A DNA stretch of 64,000 nt. Source: Sipunculus nudus. Its lineage: Eukaryota; Annelida; Sipuncula; Golfingiida; Sipunculidae. The stretch spans positions 73,752,624-73,816,623 of the forward strand of contig CM049308.1 in assembly GCA_026874595.1 (NCBI GenBank), in the 5' to 3' direction. Each line of letters opens with the position of its first letter. Positions within the stretch are counted from its first letter, which is position 1. The notes beneath the pieces are model-generated. The model saw only the letters and a program-made list of their open reading frames with translations, was not told where the DNA came from and made no database searches. The position numbers were made by a program, and so were the translations under genes. Shown here one piece after another: positions 20,808 through 32,235 of the stretch.

Positions 20808-23800
20808 ATGATAACAGAAGAGGGACGAGGAGCCATGCGGCAGATGTAAGTAGAACTTTCATCAGTGTTACTCAGTAATTTTTGTGAACCACTGCAGGGG
20901 TTCGTCCAGGATTTGCAGAATGATGGGGGGGGGGGGGGGGGGGGGGCGATTACTTATTACACCTGGCCTATACGAAATAATGCCAAACTCCAGGGGGGGG
21001 GGGTTACCTTCAAATTAATCGGGAATATGAAAAAGGGTAATTTCTCTCAGTAAGGGTGTGCGTGTGTGTGTGTGTGTGGGGGGGGGGGGGGGGTAACCCC
21101 TCTAAACCCGTCACCGGCTCCGCCCCTGCGCTGCTCTCTTTGTCCCTGCTAGCTGATAGCGACCCATTACTAAAGTTTGTTTCCACAGGTTTTACATTAT
21201 CCAGCATGTCATTCTCATTAAATTAAAAAAAAAATAATAATAAATACCGGATCATCACTTGACCATCATAAAAGACGTCATTGTTATGATGCAACATGAA
21301 AGGCCCTAAACCCTTACAAATCTGCCCCAAAAGCGGCACGGAATCCCACTATAATGTCGGCGTACTTTGTATTTTAATTTAAAACGAGCCAATCTGATTG
21401 GCCTGTTATATTTACGCGTATATCAATAGTTTAAAGTCATTTATTAGGGTTGTAAATATCCGATGTTCTCGCTGAGCAAGCTCCATGGCAACCACCAGAA
21501 CAAAAGATCCACGCATGCGTTTGCCGTTTGGTTTTGTTTACACACGTATTCATGACGTCATGTTTAACTGCTGACGTAAAGCGGTCCGGTCGCCGCTTCG
21601 GTATACCCAACAGACCTTTACTAAGCAATTTTTTTGTTGCGTTATCTCTTTTAATATATATAGTCTGATAGTTTAGTTTACACAGATTTTATTCAACAAA
21701 GTGAATACAATTGGGCAACTGACAATGTCTATTAAAAATGCCCTATAGTATGATGATTAATATCAATGCTTTAAAATAGTGGAATATAAGTGACCTGTTG
21801 AAAACTGGCATACTCATACTTACTTTTTCCTTTGAATCAAGTTTGATGTTGTCTTATTTTTATGTGAAATCAATGAAACATTTTGCATGTTGATTGAATC
21901 ATTAAGTAAGCTCTATGAGGGAGCAAGAAAAATAAGTACAGCCCAACAGAAAGAAAGCCACTTTAAGGCAGGTCACCTGTACTACACTTTTCGGTGTACG
22001 TTGATATAAACTGTCTGTCGTATATGACTGAAAATTGCGCCACCAGAGTTATTTGCCTTTACGACTAGAACGATATCTGATGTAAAACTTTCACAACAAC
22101 GCGGCTTGATGTTTTCTGTATATAATAAAGATAATAAAATATAACTTAACCAAATATACATAAAATATGCCGTACTTGATAAGTAATTATAAGACAGTCG
22201 GAACTTTATTCAGTAGAGGACTAAATATATAGTTTGATCAATAATACCTCCGCATGTGTTGAATTATAAATATTTATAAATTATATTTATGTTATATGAC
22301 AACTTGTATACATGGCCTTAAATAATTAATAGGCCTATATATGTTAAAGTCGACATATATATTGTTGCACCAGCTGTTTTTGTTCTTCATTCATTTAGAG
22401 GGAAAGAGAAAAGTGATAAGGGAAAAGGCATACCCAAATGTATACAAAGCCTGACACAATATAAATGTTTAAAGAGGAGTAAAAATTTCCGTTCCTGAAA
22501 TCAGCATAATACGACTAGCCTTCATGTTCTTAACACCATCGAAAGTACAAGGCACGCAGTCCAAACACAACATAATCCTGTATATTATTATGGGTACATG
22601 TGATCATTCTAATGTTCGACTAGAATAAAAAATTAATAGATATAGATATGAATATAAGACCCTCTTTCAAAGCGCACCAAATAATAAAGGCCAAGCCGAA
22701 AAATAAATTGTTCTATGCTCCTATTTCTTCCCGGACATTTTTTTTATATATGAGCACGAAGTCTTGTGTAATATTGGTCTTTGTTCACCTGCCTCGATCC
22801 CATACAAAAACCATAGCAACTGGAATGAATTTTATGTTTATTGCACCTTCTTTTAAGAATTGAAGCACGTTTTGTATTTTCCCTGAAAATTTATATTTTT
22901 CCTTATTTGCTCTCGACCGGTAAATGTTACAGAAAAAAAAATCCGATTTATTAATTTAATTTATTTGCTGTGGCCTAGTGATAGATATACGGTGATATAG
23001 CATGATCTTCAGGGTGGGTATTTAGGCCTGTTTGTATGTACGTGTGTATATAGGCCTATGTTTATTTACAGGGACAACAACGTTAATAACTGCTTGGAGA
23101 TACTGGGGCCAGCTAGCCCCAGCCTCACACAACCAAGGAAAGGTAAGATGGTCCGGGTAAGTAACCTTATATCCAGAATGTCCAGAGTTTTCAGAAGGGT
23201 AGGGAAATTACCTGTTGTATTTAGAAGAAAACTCAACAGGATTACATCCTGCTTCCGAAGGAATATTGTGTACCCGGATGTAGAAGACAATACCGGTAAT
23301 GAAATCCTGGGGATCTCGATAAGGGAGGAGAGCGAGGATTCTTTCACGTGCAGTACACCCAGATCAGTGACCCCCGCTGACTGTGTCAGTATGATAGATG
23401 CACCCATTCCTGCAGAATTCTTTACTCTTGATGACTTCGCAAGTTTGTGCTCTTGCTGCTCCACTGTTAATTCAGAGAGTTCCGATAAGTGCAATTCTCT
23501 CCGATCACAGAATGCCGACAGTCTTAGTTTATTTTCTGCAACCGAAAATCTGTCGGCGGTATCTGCTAGCTGCTATGGGTCCGATACAGTCGAGTTTCTA
23601 GAACTCGAGGCAGATGCTCTTAGCGACGTATCTTCTTGTTCAAGTTCAGTGTTCTCCACACAGTCCACGGTAACTGATGACGTTACTCAAGATGTCCGTG
23701 ACGTATTGGCCTCGATGGTGAGCGCCGTATGTTCCGCTGGTGAAGACTCTTCTGTAGCTGATTCAGAGGCAAATAATGTAGTTGAACATGAGGTGCGGGA

Positions 23801-23852
23801 CGTTGTTACATCAATTGTGCAATCTGTTTGTTTTGCTGAACTTTACGAATAA
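20808..23852 (+). CDS. Unrecognised two-exon gene, 272-aa protein with two AKAP-like helices (copy 1)
   Basis: Coding exons: 20808-20845 and 23072-23852. Exon 1 starts at the first ATG after an in-frame stop (20742-20744); a second in-frame ATG lies at 20835. The donor is AT^GTAAGT and the acceptor TTTATTTACAG^G, giving AT+G and an open frame. Residues 14-33 are neutral; 34-78 are strongly basic (VFRRVGKLPVVFRRK); 94-213 are Ser/Asp/Glu/Cys-rich; 217-236 and 250-270 are two related amphipathic segments, VRDVLASMVSAVC and VRDVVTSIVQSVC. Their hydrophobic spacing fits PKA regulatory-subunit anchoring helices (inference). No signal peptide or membrane segment is seen. No known family was recognised. 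Copy 2 has the same exon lengths, with roughly 11 replacement and 15 silent changes in exon 2, implying purifying selection. Confidence 0.7.
20925..21093 (+). repeat. Poly-G tracts and (GT)n in intron 1 (copy 1)
   Basis: Runs of G occupy 20925-20946 (22 nt), 20993-21003 and 21078-21093, the last preceded by (GT)n. They begin about 80 bp after the exon 1 donor. The coding strand is G-rich, so RNA or DNA G-quadruplexes are possible. Copy 2 has equivalent tracts of different length. Confidence 0.9.
21104..23071 (+). other. Remainder of intron 1 of the two-exon gene (copy 1)
   Basis: Apart from the CRE cluster at 21483-21612, the intron is AT-rich and no exon was recognised. Frames at 21437-21628 (minus) and 22648-22863 (plus) are not called: the first is partly kept in copy 2 but diverges and ends differently, and the second is broken there. 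Confidence 0.5.
21483..21612. promoter_or_regulatory. Second CRE cluster, within intron 1 (copy 1)
   Basis: A GC-richer island contains CCATGGCAAC (right half of an X-box), an ACGCATGCGT palindrome (NRF-1-like), TGACGTCA at 21553-21560 and TGACGTAA at 21572-21579. It is one of the best-kept non-coding parts between the two copies (51525-51650). It may be an enhancer or an alternative promoter. Confidence 0.45.
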
Positions 23853-23999
23853 TCAACCGGAGACTGCTGAAAGTGGATTCCAATAGTTCCACCTCCAGTC
23901 AATTTGACTGCAATACAAGTTTTACTTCCATTTTAGGCCTGGTATCGGTATTTTGTTAAATTCTCGGATTTCATAGTTCATACTGACCAGGATCTGATA

Positions 24000-24430
24000 T
24001 TGTAGCTCAATACAGCATACTCGGTCCATTCCCATGTTTTAATTTAAAATCAATATTTATCAACAGGCAGATCAGTTAACATTTGCTAATACGGCATACT
24101 GCTTCACAGGGAGTTGTTTTTTCTAGACCATTTGCCAATACAGCATATCGCATTACAGGCAGTTAGTTGTCTTGCTTGTCGATTTGTCTATACAGGCATA
24201 TATGTCTTTCCCAACGAATTTTCAATAGAGCATTAGTAAGACCTATACTACATGCATTACCGGCAATTTGTCTTCCACAGGCCAATACAGCATGTAGCAT
24301 TACAGTCAGCGAAGTACTTTTTACCTGACCCCTAACGCATGCCAATTCAACATAGGGGCCTAATGCATTACAGGCACTCTCGTCTTTCAAGGACAACATG
24401 CCAATACAGCCTAAGTAGCATTAAAGGCAT
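24000..24430 (+). repeat. Degenerate tandem repeats in the 3' UTR (copy 1)
   Basis: About seven imperfect units contain CAATACAGCATA followed by GCATTACAGGCA, spaced 45-80 bp apart, beginning about 150 bp after the stop codon. They are nearly identical in copy 2 (53975-54405). Role unknown. Confidence 0.7.
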
Positions 24431-24879
24431 TGGTGTTTTAGCTTCATCAGTATTTCATCGATCAGTTTCTATACAGAGAACATTTAGTCTGTCCGACCAG
24501 TTTACGGTCTACAATACGTCTCAAACAGAAGTTAGGACTTACTTTATGAGAAGTCTTTACCTCGTATGTTGATATATTCGGAGAAAAAAAAAAATCTGTA
24601 TAATTCCAACTACAGCTGATAAGGAAGTCCAGTTACAAGGGCATTAACATTACATTTAGCTGTTTAATGCTAATTTCTGACTCATCCTGGATTTGGTAAA
24701 AATTTCCATTCATGGATAATCGCATTTGGACACAAGTCTAGCTATGGCGGACACCACAAGACGTGACCGTGAGTCGCGGGAAACAATCAGAATAAGCTGA
24801 GTGTCTTATGGATAGATTAATTTAACAATTAAAGGAGTATTCACTCTGTCAGTATAGAAGAATTTAATTTAAAATATTA

Positions 24880-25005
24880 CAAAAAAATATAAAAATTCAG
24901 GAAAAAAAGAAAAAAAAGATTTATCGTTTTATTGTTCATTTGTTTAGAGTAAAAAGCAGAAGAAAAAAAAAGAAAAAAAAAAATGTTTGTTGTTCGTTGG
25001 TTCAG

Positions 25006-25036
<31 letters not shown>
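24880..25036. repeat. A-rich tracts
   Basis: Several oligo-A runs interrupted by G, including about 29 A from 25008. The same place in copy 2 (54870-55007) is similar but shorter. Confidence 0.85.
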
Positions 25037-25040
<4 letters not shown>

Positions 25041-25364
25041 CATTGATGTGGACTTAGAATAATTCAAGTGGTTTCTATGTTCGTGGAGTTTGTTTTGTAA
25101 TTTTGACAAATTAGGGTATAATTAAATATAATTGTTATTTGGTGGAGGTCATTTATGTTAAAGCTTCGCTAAATAAGTAATATCAGTCCATGTGTGGTTA
25201 ACCTGTCTTCCTTTCAAAGGATCTGACTCCAGGTGAAAACAGCAAACTTAATGCGTTTATGAACCCTGAAAATTTAAACCTCTGAGTTATTCTGAGTCCA
25301 GTTTTGTTCAATCATTATATGGATTTATATGATACCATGTGTTTTCACTCTGTTACTACATGTT

Positions 25365-25368
<4 letters not shown>

Positions 25369-25405
<37 letters not shown>
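25369..25405. repeat. (CT)n microsatellite ending in CAG
   Basis: An uninterrupted CT run ends in CCAG at 25405-25408, forming what looks like a strong pyrimidine tract and splice acceptor. It is kept in copy 2 (55347-55389). AATAAA follows at about 25428. Confidence 0.9.
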
Positions 25406-25407
<2 letters not shown>

Positions 25408-25585
25408 GAAAGATGGAAGAATAGAGTAAATAAAGTGAAGAGAAATTGAAGAGTATTTACAGCGTATATAACATTAAATGGAACTAAAAAGGAATAAAAA
25501 AAAATATATTAAAAAATAGATATGAAGATATATACATAAGATACATTGGTTATATAAACAGACAGAATTCAATACATACGATTGT

Positions 25586-27310
25586 TAGATTAGATAGTAG
25601 ATAGGGAAATTAGATTAGGTAGATTAAACAGGCAATATGGTAGGTAGCTAGATCAAGGAAGGTGATAAGGTAGATAGATTAAACATATTAGACAGTTGGA
25701 CAAGGCAGCCAGAAAAGACAGGTTGGTCTGACAGGATGATGTAGATTAGACAGGTAGATCAAACAGATAGATGAGGAAACTCGATCAGACACTTTAGTCG
25801 GACAGATAGATCAGTTAGGCAGATTAGACAGGTTGGTCAGGCAGGTGGATGAGGTAGTTAGGTAGATCAGACAGATGGATGAGATAGTGAGATTAGACGG
25901 GTAGATCAGACAGGTGGATGAGGTAGTTAGACAGGTAGATCAGACAGATGGATGAGGTAGCTAGGTAAGACAGGTAAATCAGACAGATTTATGAGGTAGT
26001 GAGATTAGACAGGTAGATCAGACAGATTTATGAGGTAGGTAGATTAGACAAGTAGATCAGATAGATGGATGAGCTAGTGAGATTAGACAGGCAGATCAGA
26101 CAGATGGATGAGGTAGTTAGACAGGTAGATCAGACAGATGGATGAGGTAGTGAGATTAGACAGGTAGATCAGACAGATGGATGAGGTAGTTAGACAGGTA
26201 GTTCAGACAGATGGATGAGGTAGAAAGACAGGTAGATCAGACAGATAGATGAGGTAGTGAGACAGGTAGAGCAGACAGATTTAAGAGGTAGTGAGATTAG
26301 ACAGGTAGATCAGACAGATGGATGAGGTAGTTAGACAGGTAGTCCAGACAGATGGATGAGATAGAAAGACAGGTAGATCAGACAGATAGATGAGGTAGCT
26401 AGGTAAGACAGGTAAATAAGACAGATTTATGAGGTAGTAAGATTAGACAGGTAGATCAGACAGATTTATGAGGTAGATAGATTAGACAAGTAGATCAGAC
26501 AGATGGATGAGATAGTGAGATTAGACAGGTAGATTAGACAGATGGATGAGGTAGTTAGACGGGTAGATCAGACAAATGGATGAGGTAGTTAGACAGCTGG
26601 TTCAGACAGATGGATGAGATAGAAAGACAGGTAGATCAGACAGATAGATGAGGTAGATAGATTAGACAGGTAGAGCAGACAGATGGGTGAGGTAGTGAGA
26701 TTAGACAGGTAGAGCAGACAGATGGATGAGGTAGTTACAGGTAGATAAGACAGATGGATGAGATAGAAAGACAGGTAGATCAGACAGATAGATGAGGTAG
26801 ATAGATTAGACAGGTAGAGCAGACAGATGGGTGAGGTAGTGAGACAGGTAGAGCAGGCAGATTTAAAAGGTAGTGAGATTAGACAGGTAGATCAGACAGA
26901 AGGATGAGATAGTGAGATTAGACAGGTAGATCAGACAGATGGATGAGGTAGTTACAGGTAGATAAGACAGATGGATTAGGTACAGCTAGATCAGACATGT
27001 TGGTCTAACAGATTTATGAGGTAGTTAGATTAAACAGGTAGATCAGACAGATGGACGAGGTAGCTAGGTAAGACAGGTTGGTCAGACAGATAGATAAGTA
27101 GTTAGATTTCCTAAGTTGATTAGAAAGGTAGATATAGATAGACAGATCAGATAGAGGGATAAGATAGGTAGGTAATGTATGTAGGTTGTTTATGTTGGTA
27201 GGCAGATTAGACAGGTAAGCTAGGTAGATTAGGTAGGCTAGCTAGATTGGAGAGGTAAGTTAGGTAGATGGGTAGATCAGGTAGGTAGGAATGTAGGTAG
27301 GCCTAGATTA
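25586..27310. repeat. TAGA/CAGA minisatellite, 34- and 39-bp units (copy 1)
   Basis: Tandem units share the core GACAGGTAGATCAGACAGAT followed by GGATGAGGTAG. Two main lengths alternate: 34 bp (joined by TTAGACAGG) and 39 bp (joined by GTGAGATTAGACAGG), with variants carrying TTTATGAGG or GAAAGACAGG. Edges are degenerate. There is no open frame. Copy 2 holds more than twice as much of this array. Confidence 0.95.
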
Positions 27311-28980
27311 GATAGATCTATTTACTCTGCCTGTCTATCACCTTTTCTACTCTCGCTCTCTCGATCTCTACTTAACTGACCTGCCTATCTATCTACTTAT
27401 TTAACCCTCTTGTTGTTGATTGGTGCATTCATGTAAATCCTAGCATTTTAAAATTATATTGCTTATTTAGGCCATATAAAAAAAATTATTGTTCCACTGA
27501 TTTGCCCCTCCGATTTTACATTGATCATTTATTTGCAAAAGAATACCAGGTTAACTGAAGACCAGATTAATGCTAATTTGTGCTATGGCATAGTTTCTCA
27601 TTTAAACAAATGGGACTAAATTTCGAGTTGATCATTTACACTATTTAGAGCATTGAAGCAAACTTTTGTATTTTCTTGGCAAGCTGGAAAAATTTCACCT
27701 ATTGTATATTGACAGTAAAGTAAAAACCAAAACAAATTTTGCTCTCTTGTACCATAGTTTTTGTTCCTAGAGTCAGTAGAACAGTAAATTTGTCTGGGTG
27801 GCCTGAAGAAGTTTTTTTTTATAATAATTGTTATGGTTGGTGTTTTATCAAGATAACACATCTTTTATCAAACAGCTGTTGAACTTGCTAAATATGACCA
27901 GACTACTTTCCTCCTTAATATAACCTGATAACTACAGAGAACTGAGACACAAGAAAAATATAAATTTTGTAATGTTAACCCTTTAGTAAAAAAAAAACCC
28001 ACATTTTTGCAATCATAAATGCCAAATTTTATTATTACCTAAACTATTTTATGTGTGACATTATATAATATTATTGTAGAGCTGTAACAGAGATTATAAA
28101 GTTGATCTAGGAAATTCATTTTAAGGAAATTTATTCTAAAGCTATCATATATAGTTATATAGATATAAGTACAGCTTGCCGATAGCAAACATAAGATTTT
28201 ATTCCCTATTGGTGCACCTATTTTTTAACAATTAAACAGGATACTTTCTATTAATTACGCCAAATACTTAAGTATTTGAAGGTCACAAGCCCTTATCACA
28301 AGTAGGAGTGGTAGAAAATATCCTGTTTACAAAAATAAGTTCTGTTCATATTGCAAGTTCACATATGTCTTCATGCTTATCTATTTATGTATCTGTCTGA
28401 TTATAGATATACAAATGATTTCTGTCTAATTCTTCACCCTGTCTGGATTCTCTTAAAGACAATATCTACATAAAAAGTTAAACTTATTTGGGAATGAACA
28501 CATTTTTTTTACATCAAAATATCATTTTTGATAAATATAATTAACTTTTCAAAACACAGTATTCTCCTTCAGTAGAAAATGTGTTACTTTTTTTCAAATT
28601 TTTTTTTCAGTAAAATAAAACTTTAAATAATCCTATTACTTTATTCTCTGCGACTTTCAGATGATCTATCTAATATTTATCTATATCAATTTTCATAATG
28701 CTGTTCTGTTCTTTTTTGTTCAGTTTTCCATACAGCTGTTCAGTTAATATAGTGAATATATATCTATAAGTATGTCCTCCCATATATAATTTGTTCTGTC
28801 CTTAGCTATATCACTCTGCACTTATGTTTGCTTATTTGATAACCAGTTTTACTTTTATTTTAGTCCTGATGGTTTTCATAGTTTAATGGGGAGTTCAGAC
28901 AGACTAGGATCTGAGAGCATCACTTAATAAATGTAAAATTTAATGGAAAAGTTACAAATAGTAAGGTTGCACATGCAGGG
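27311..28980. other. Unique AT-rich part of the duplication (copy 1)
   Basis: The sequence is matched in copy 2 (59229-60960) with frequent small differences. No exon, RNA gene or element is recognised. A short CT-rich end of the minisatellite domain lies at 27320-27410. Confidence 0.5.
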
Positions 28981-29000
28981 ATATATTACAAAAGCATCAG

Positions 29001-29935
29001 TTTGCTGAGCATCATGACCCATAGGTCACTTGTTTTTTTAGCTCAGCTGACTGAAAGTCATTCGAGTTATAGCGATAACTCTTTGTCCGTCGTCCTATGT
29101 CCATTAACCAGGCACAAATGGTAACCAGTGGTACTGGAGTCTTCTAACTTCACATCTAGGGAGGTCCATGAAAAATCTTCTGTGAAACCTGAAAATAGGT
29201 CTCTGTTACCCATAACCTCTGAGCTATGGGGCTCATAAGTACCCCCCTAGAATAATGGAAAATTTGATACAAAAGCTCCAGTATCTGTATAACTAATGCA
29301 TTGATCATCATAATTTTTTGCAGGCATATTGACCATGAAGTGTTTCATCAGTTCCTGCAGACTTGTGGCCCACCTGGATTTTCCAAATTTTAACGAATTT
29401 TTTTCTCTATTTTTGAGTCTTTAAAGGAGCAGTTGTCATTTAACCAGGCACAAAATGTAACCACTGGACCTAGAATCTTCTTACTTCACAACCAGGGAGG
29501 TCCATGAAAAATCTCCTTGGACACCTGAAATTAGGCCTTTGTTATCAATATCCTCTGAGCTATAGGGCTCAGAATTACCCCCCAGAATAATTAAAAATTT
29601 GATAAATAAGCTCCAGTATCTGAACAACTAAAGCATGGATCAGCATAATTCTTTACATGCATATTTATCATGGAGTGTTTCTTCAATTCCTGCAGACTGG
29701 TGGCACCATCTGGATTTTTCCAAAATTTTACCCATTTTTTAAATTTTTTTAGACCTTAAAATAGGTGGTCATCTGTTAACAGGGCACAGATCATATTCAC
29801 TGGTCAAAGGACCGAGAATCTTCTTACGTGACATCTCTGTAAAGAGGTCCATGAAAAATCTCGGAAACCTAAAATTAGGTCTCTGTTACCCATATCCTCT
29901 AAGCTATTGGGCTCATAAGTTGCTACCTGAATAAT
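29001..29935 (+). repeat. Family A repeat, copy 1 of the duplication
   Basis: A right-end motif (GCTGAGCATCATGACCCATA, 29005-29024) abuts, through a T run, a left-end AGCTCAGCTGACT hairpin starting at 29040. Markers of the CAGGCACAAAT type follow near 29109, 29443 and 29778, a ~334-bp spacing twice the 165-bp unit at the window start. The unit is interrupted at 29936 by element B and resumes at 33822. Confidence 0.75.
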
Positions 29936-30269
29936 AACAAGGCCTACAGGCCTAATGCAAACCTGTGCAATGAGATTACACCAGATATAATGCTTCAATG
30001 CTGGACCATTACTTTTCAAGAACATTGTGTAACATTTATATGAACAATGCAAGTACTAAACACTTAGAACGAGAAACAATTAAACAAACATCACTGCTGA
30101 AATTCTGGCATGGGTGCACACAACACAAAAACTAGAAAACGAGTAGTCAACAAGCGACTACGTGTATCCGCCAAAATCTGAGTGGGACGGGTGAAGTGAG
30201 GCATGGATTGAGTGGCAAGGGGAAATAGAGTGAGGTGTGTTGCATAATAGCCTAGATGACTGCAGCTGA

Positions 30270-31900
30270 AATGTGTATGTAGGTTGCGCCACCTATCATA
30301 AAATCCAGAAAACTATCCAAGTTGTATACATATGCAAAAGTTTAGGCAGATAATTCAAACCGCTACTTGTATACGAGTAATTTTATCCCACAGCAGACAA
30401 ACAGAAAGACGCTGTGCAAAAATGGTTGCAGGTGGCGCCACAAATTTTGTGTATGATTAAGAGCTATGTGAGATCTATATACATGCAAAATTTCAGGGGG
30501 ATATGTCAAATCAGTCCTGAGATATAAGCCTGTATGTCTTCAGCATATACACAAATGTAGGTGGCGCCACCTACCACAAAATCAAGAAAACTATCCAAGA
30601 TGTATAAACCTGCAAAACTTTAGCCAGATATGTCAAACCACTGCCAAGATGTAAGTGATTTTATCCCACGGCAAACGAGCAGATGGACGCTGTGCAAAAA
30701 TGGTTGCAGGTGGCATCATCAATTTTGCGTATGATAAAGAGCTATGTTAGATCTATTAACATGCACAATTTTTGCCCAATCGGTCAAATGGTTACTGAGA
30801 TATGAGCTTGGATTTCTGCAGCATAAATGTGAATGTAGGTGTCGCCACCTGTCATAAAATCAAGAAAGCTATCCAAGATGTATAAACCTGCAAAATTTTT
30901 AGGCAAATATGTCAAACCACTGCCAAGATATAAGTGATTTTATCCCACGGCAAACAAACAGACGGACGCTGTGCAAAAATGGTTGCAGGTGGCGCCACCA
31001 ATTTTGCGTATGATAAAGAGCTATGGGAGATCTATTAACATGCAAAATTTTTGCCCAATCGGTCAAACGGTTTCAGAGATATGAGCTAAGATGTCTGCAG
31101 CTTAAACATGAATGTAGGAGGCGCCAACTGTCATAAAATCAAGAAAGCTGTCAAGGATGTATACACTACAAAATTTCAGGTAGATAAGTCCAACCAATGC
31201 AGAGATGAGTGATTTTATCCCAAAGCAGATGAACAGATGGACGCTGTGCAAAAATGGTTGCAGGTGGCACTACCTTTTTAGTGTATGTTATAAAGCTATC
31301 CAAGGGGTACATTTGTACAAAATTTTTAGCCTGAATGGTCAAACGGTTCCCGAGATATGTGGGTTTATGTTTGGAAACAGACGCACAAATGGACGCTGGG
31401 CAGAGAGGAAAGGTCAGAGGTCAACCAAAAATGAGGGCGCAGCAGTTCACATGTGTCCCGATCCTAATTCCGAATTTAAAAAAATTCTGCCCAGTGCTTA
31501 TGGAGTTCTCGGGAAACCTATGCGGCAGTGGCGGTCGCAGTGGAAGCGGCGTCCGACTGAAAACATAGTATCCAACAAACTCTGTTTTGGCAGATACAAT
31601 GATTGTAGCTGGCACCACCAGTCTTGTATACAATGAAGAGATATATACATATGCCCAATGTCAGACTGATATGTCAAACCCCTCCTGTGAAATAAGCAGG
31701 GTCATTCACTGTGCAAAAATTATTGTACGTGGCGCCACAAGTCTTGTACACTAAAAAGCTACCCGATGTGTATAAACATGCCCAATTTTACACTGAAGTA
31801 TCAAATTCCTCTGCAGAAATAAGCAGGCGCATACACTGCAAAAGTTAATGTAGGTGACACCACCTGTCTTGTAAATGAGAATACCATCAAAGACACATAG
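30270..31900 (+). repeat. GGTGGCGCCACC tandem array, ~280-bp double units (copy 1)
   Basis: Each ~280-bp unit has two ~140-bp halves. Both open with GGTGGCGCCACC or a one-base variant, followed by an AAGCTATCCAAGATGTATAA-type or AAGAGCTATGGGAGATCTAT-type block, ATGCAAAATTT, GTCAAAC and GAGATATGAG. Open frames rich in VAPP or GATS come only from translating the palindrome. The array continues, diverged, to about 31.9 kb. Confidence 0.85.
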
Positions 31901-32019
31901 ACAGGTCAAAATATCAGTCCAATACATCAAACTTCCCCAGAGTTTGATGCACTGGGCTGACGAGGCTTAGGTGAGTAAGGTAGTTGCCTACGAGTGAACT
32001 GTGACAAACTGCTACCTCA

Positions 32020-32235
32020 AGCTACTGCACTGAGTGAACTCTTGACCTGTAACCTGGCTAGACTGAGTGAACTTTTGACCTGTACTTGGCTGCACTGAGA
32101 AAACTCTTGACCTGTTGCATAATCTGACACAGTTGGCATTCTGCAAAGCTATGAATAGATCCAGGCTGAACTTTGGTGCCAAATCTGATGCAGTGAGCAG
32201 TCTGCCAAAGCTATAAATAGAATGCAGCTACTGCA
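32020..32235. repeat. Short tandem duplications inside element B
   Basis: CACTGAGTGAACTCTTGACC recurs about three times at 32026-32115, and CTGCCAAAGCTATAAATAGA-type sequence recurs at 32130-32220. Confidence 0.6.

Larger units (their letters stand above)
19687..31760 (+). repeat. Segmental duplication, copy 1
   Basis: The block matches 49739-64000 in the same order and orientation: promoter, two-exon gene, its 3' repeats, (CT)n, minisatellite, family A repeat and the GGTGGCGCCACC array. Offsets grow from about 30.04 kb at the left to 32.24 kb at the right, mainly because the minisatellite is longer in copy 2. Non-coding parts differ by many small indels and substitutions; coding exons differ less. 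The left boundary is at ATTTTTTACTTAAATTG. The right boundary is not defined, because copy 2 reaches the window end still matching. Confidence 0.95.

Noticed and set aside
21437-21628. 63-codon minus-strand frame, similar at 51461-51670
   Set aside because: The C-terminal part differs completely between copies and it overlaps a conserved CRE cluster; sequence conservation is better explained by regulation.
23066-23494. 142-codon minus-strand frame over the duplicated gene (also 53040-53468)
   Set aside because: Shadow of the plus-strand exon; the silent-site pattern supports the plus frame, which also has matching splice sites and exon 1.
25586-27310. CRISPR or satellite-coded protein in the TAGA/CAGA array
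   Set aside because: Direct tandem minisatellite without spacers; stops in all frames.
30270-31640. Open frames rich in VAPP, GATS or GGAT (also at 42306-42524, 47739-48211, 48767-49239, 63528-63996)
   Set aside because: They are translations of the GGTGGCGCCACC repeat units; frames shift between units and the recurring peptide follows from the palindrome.
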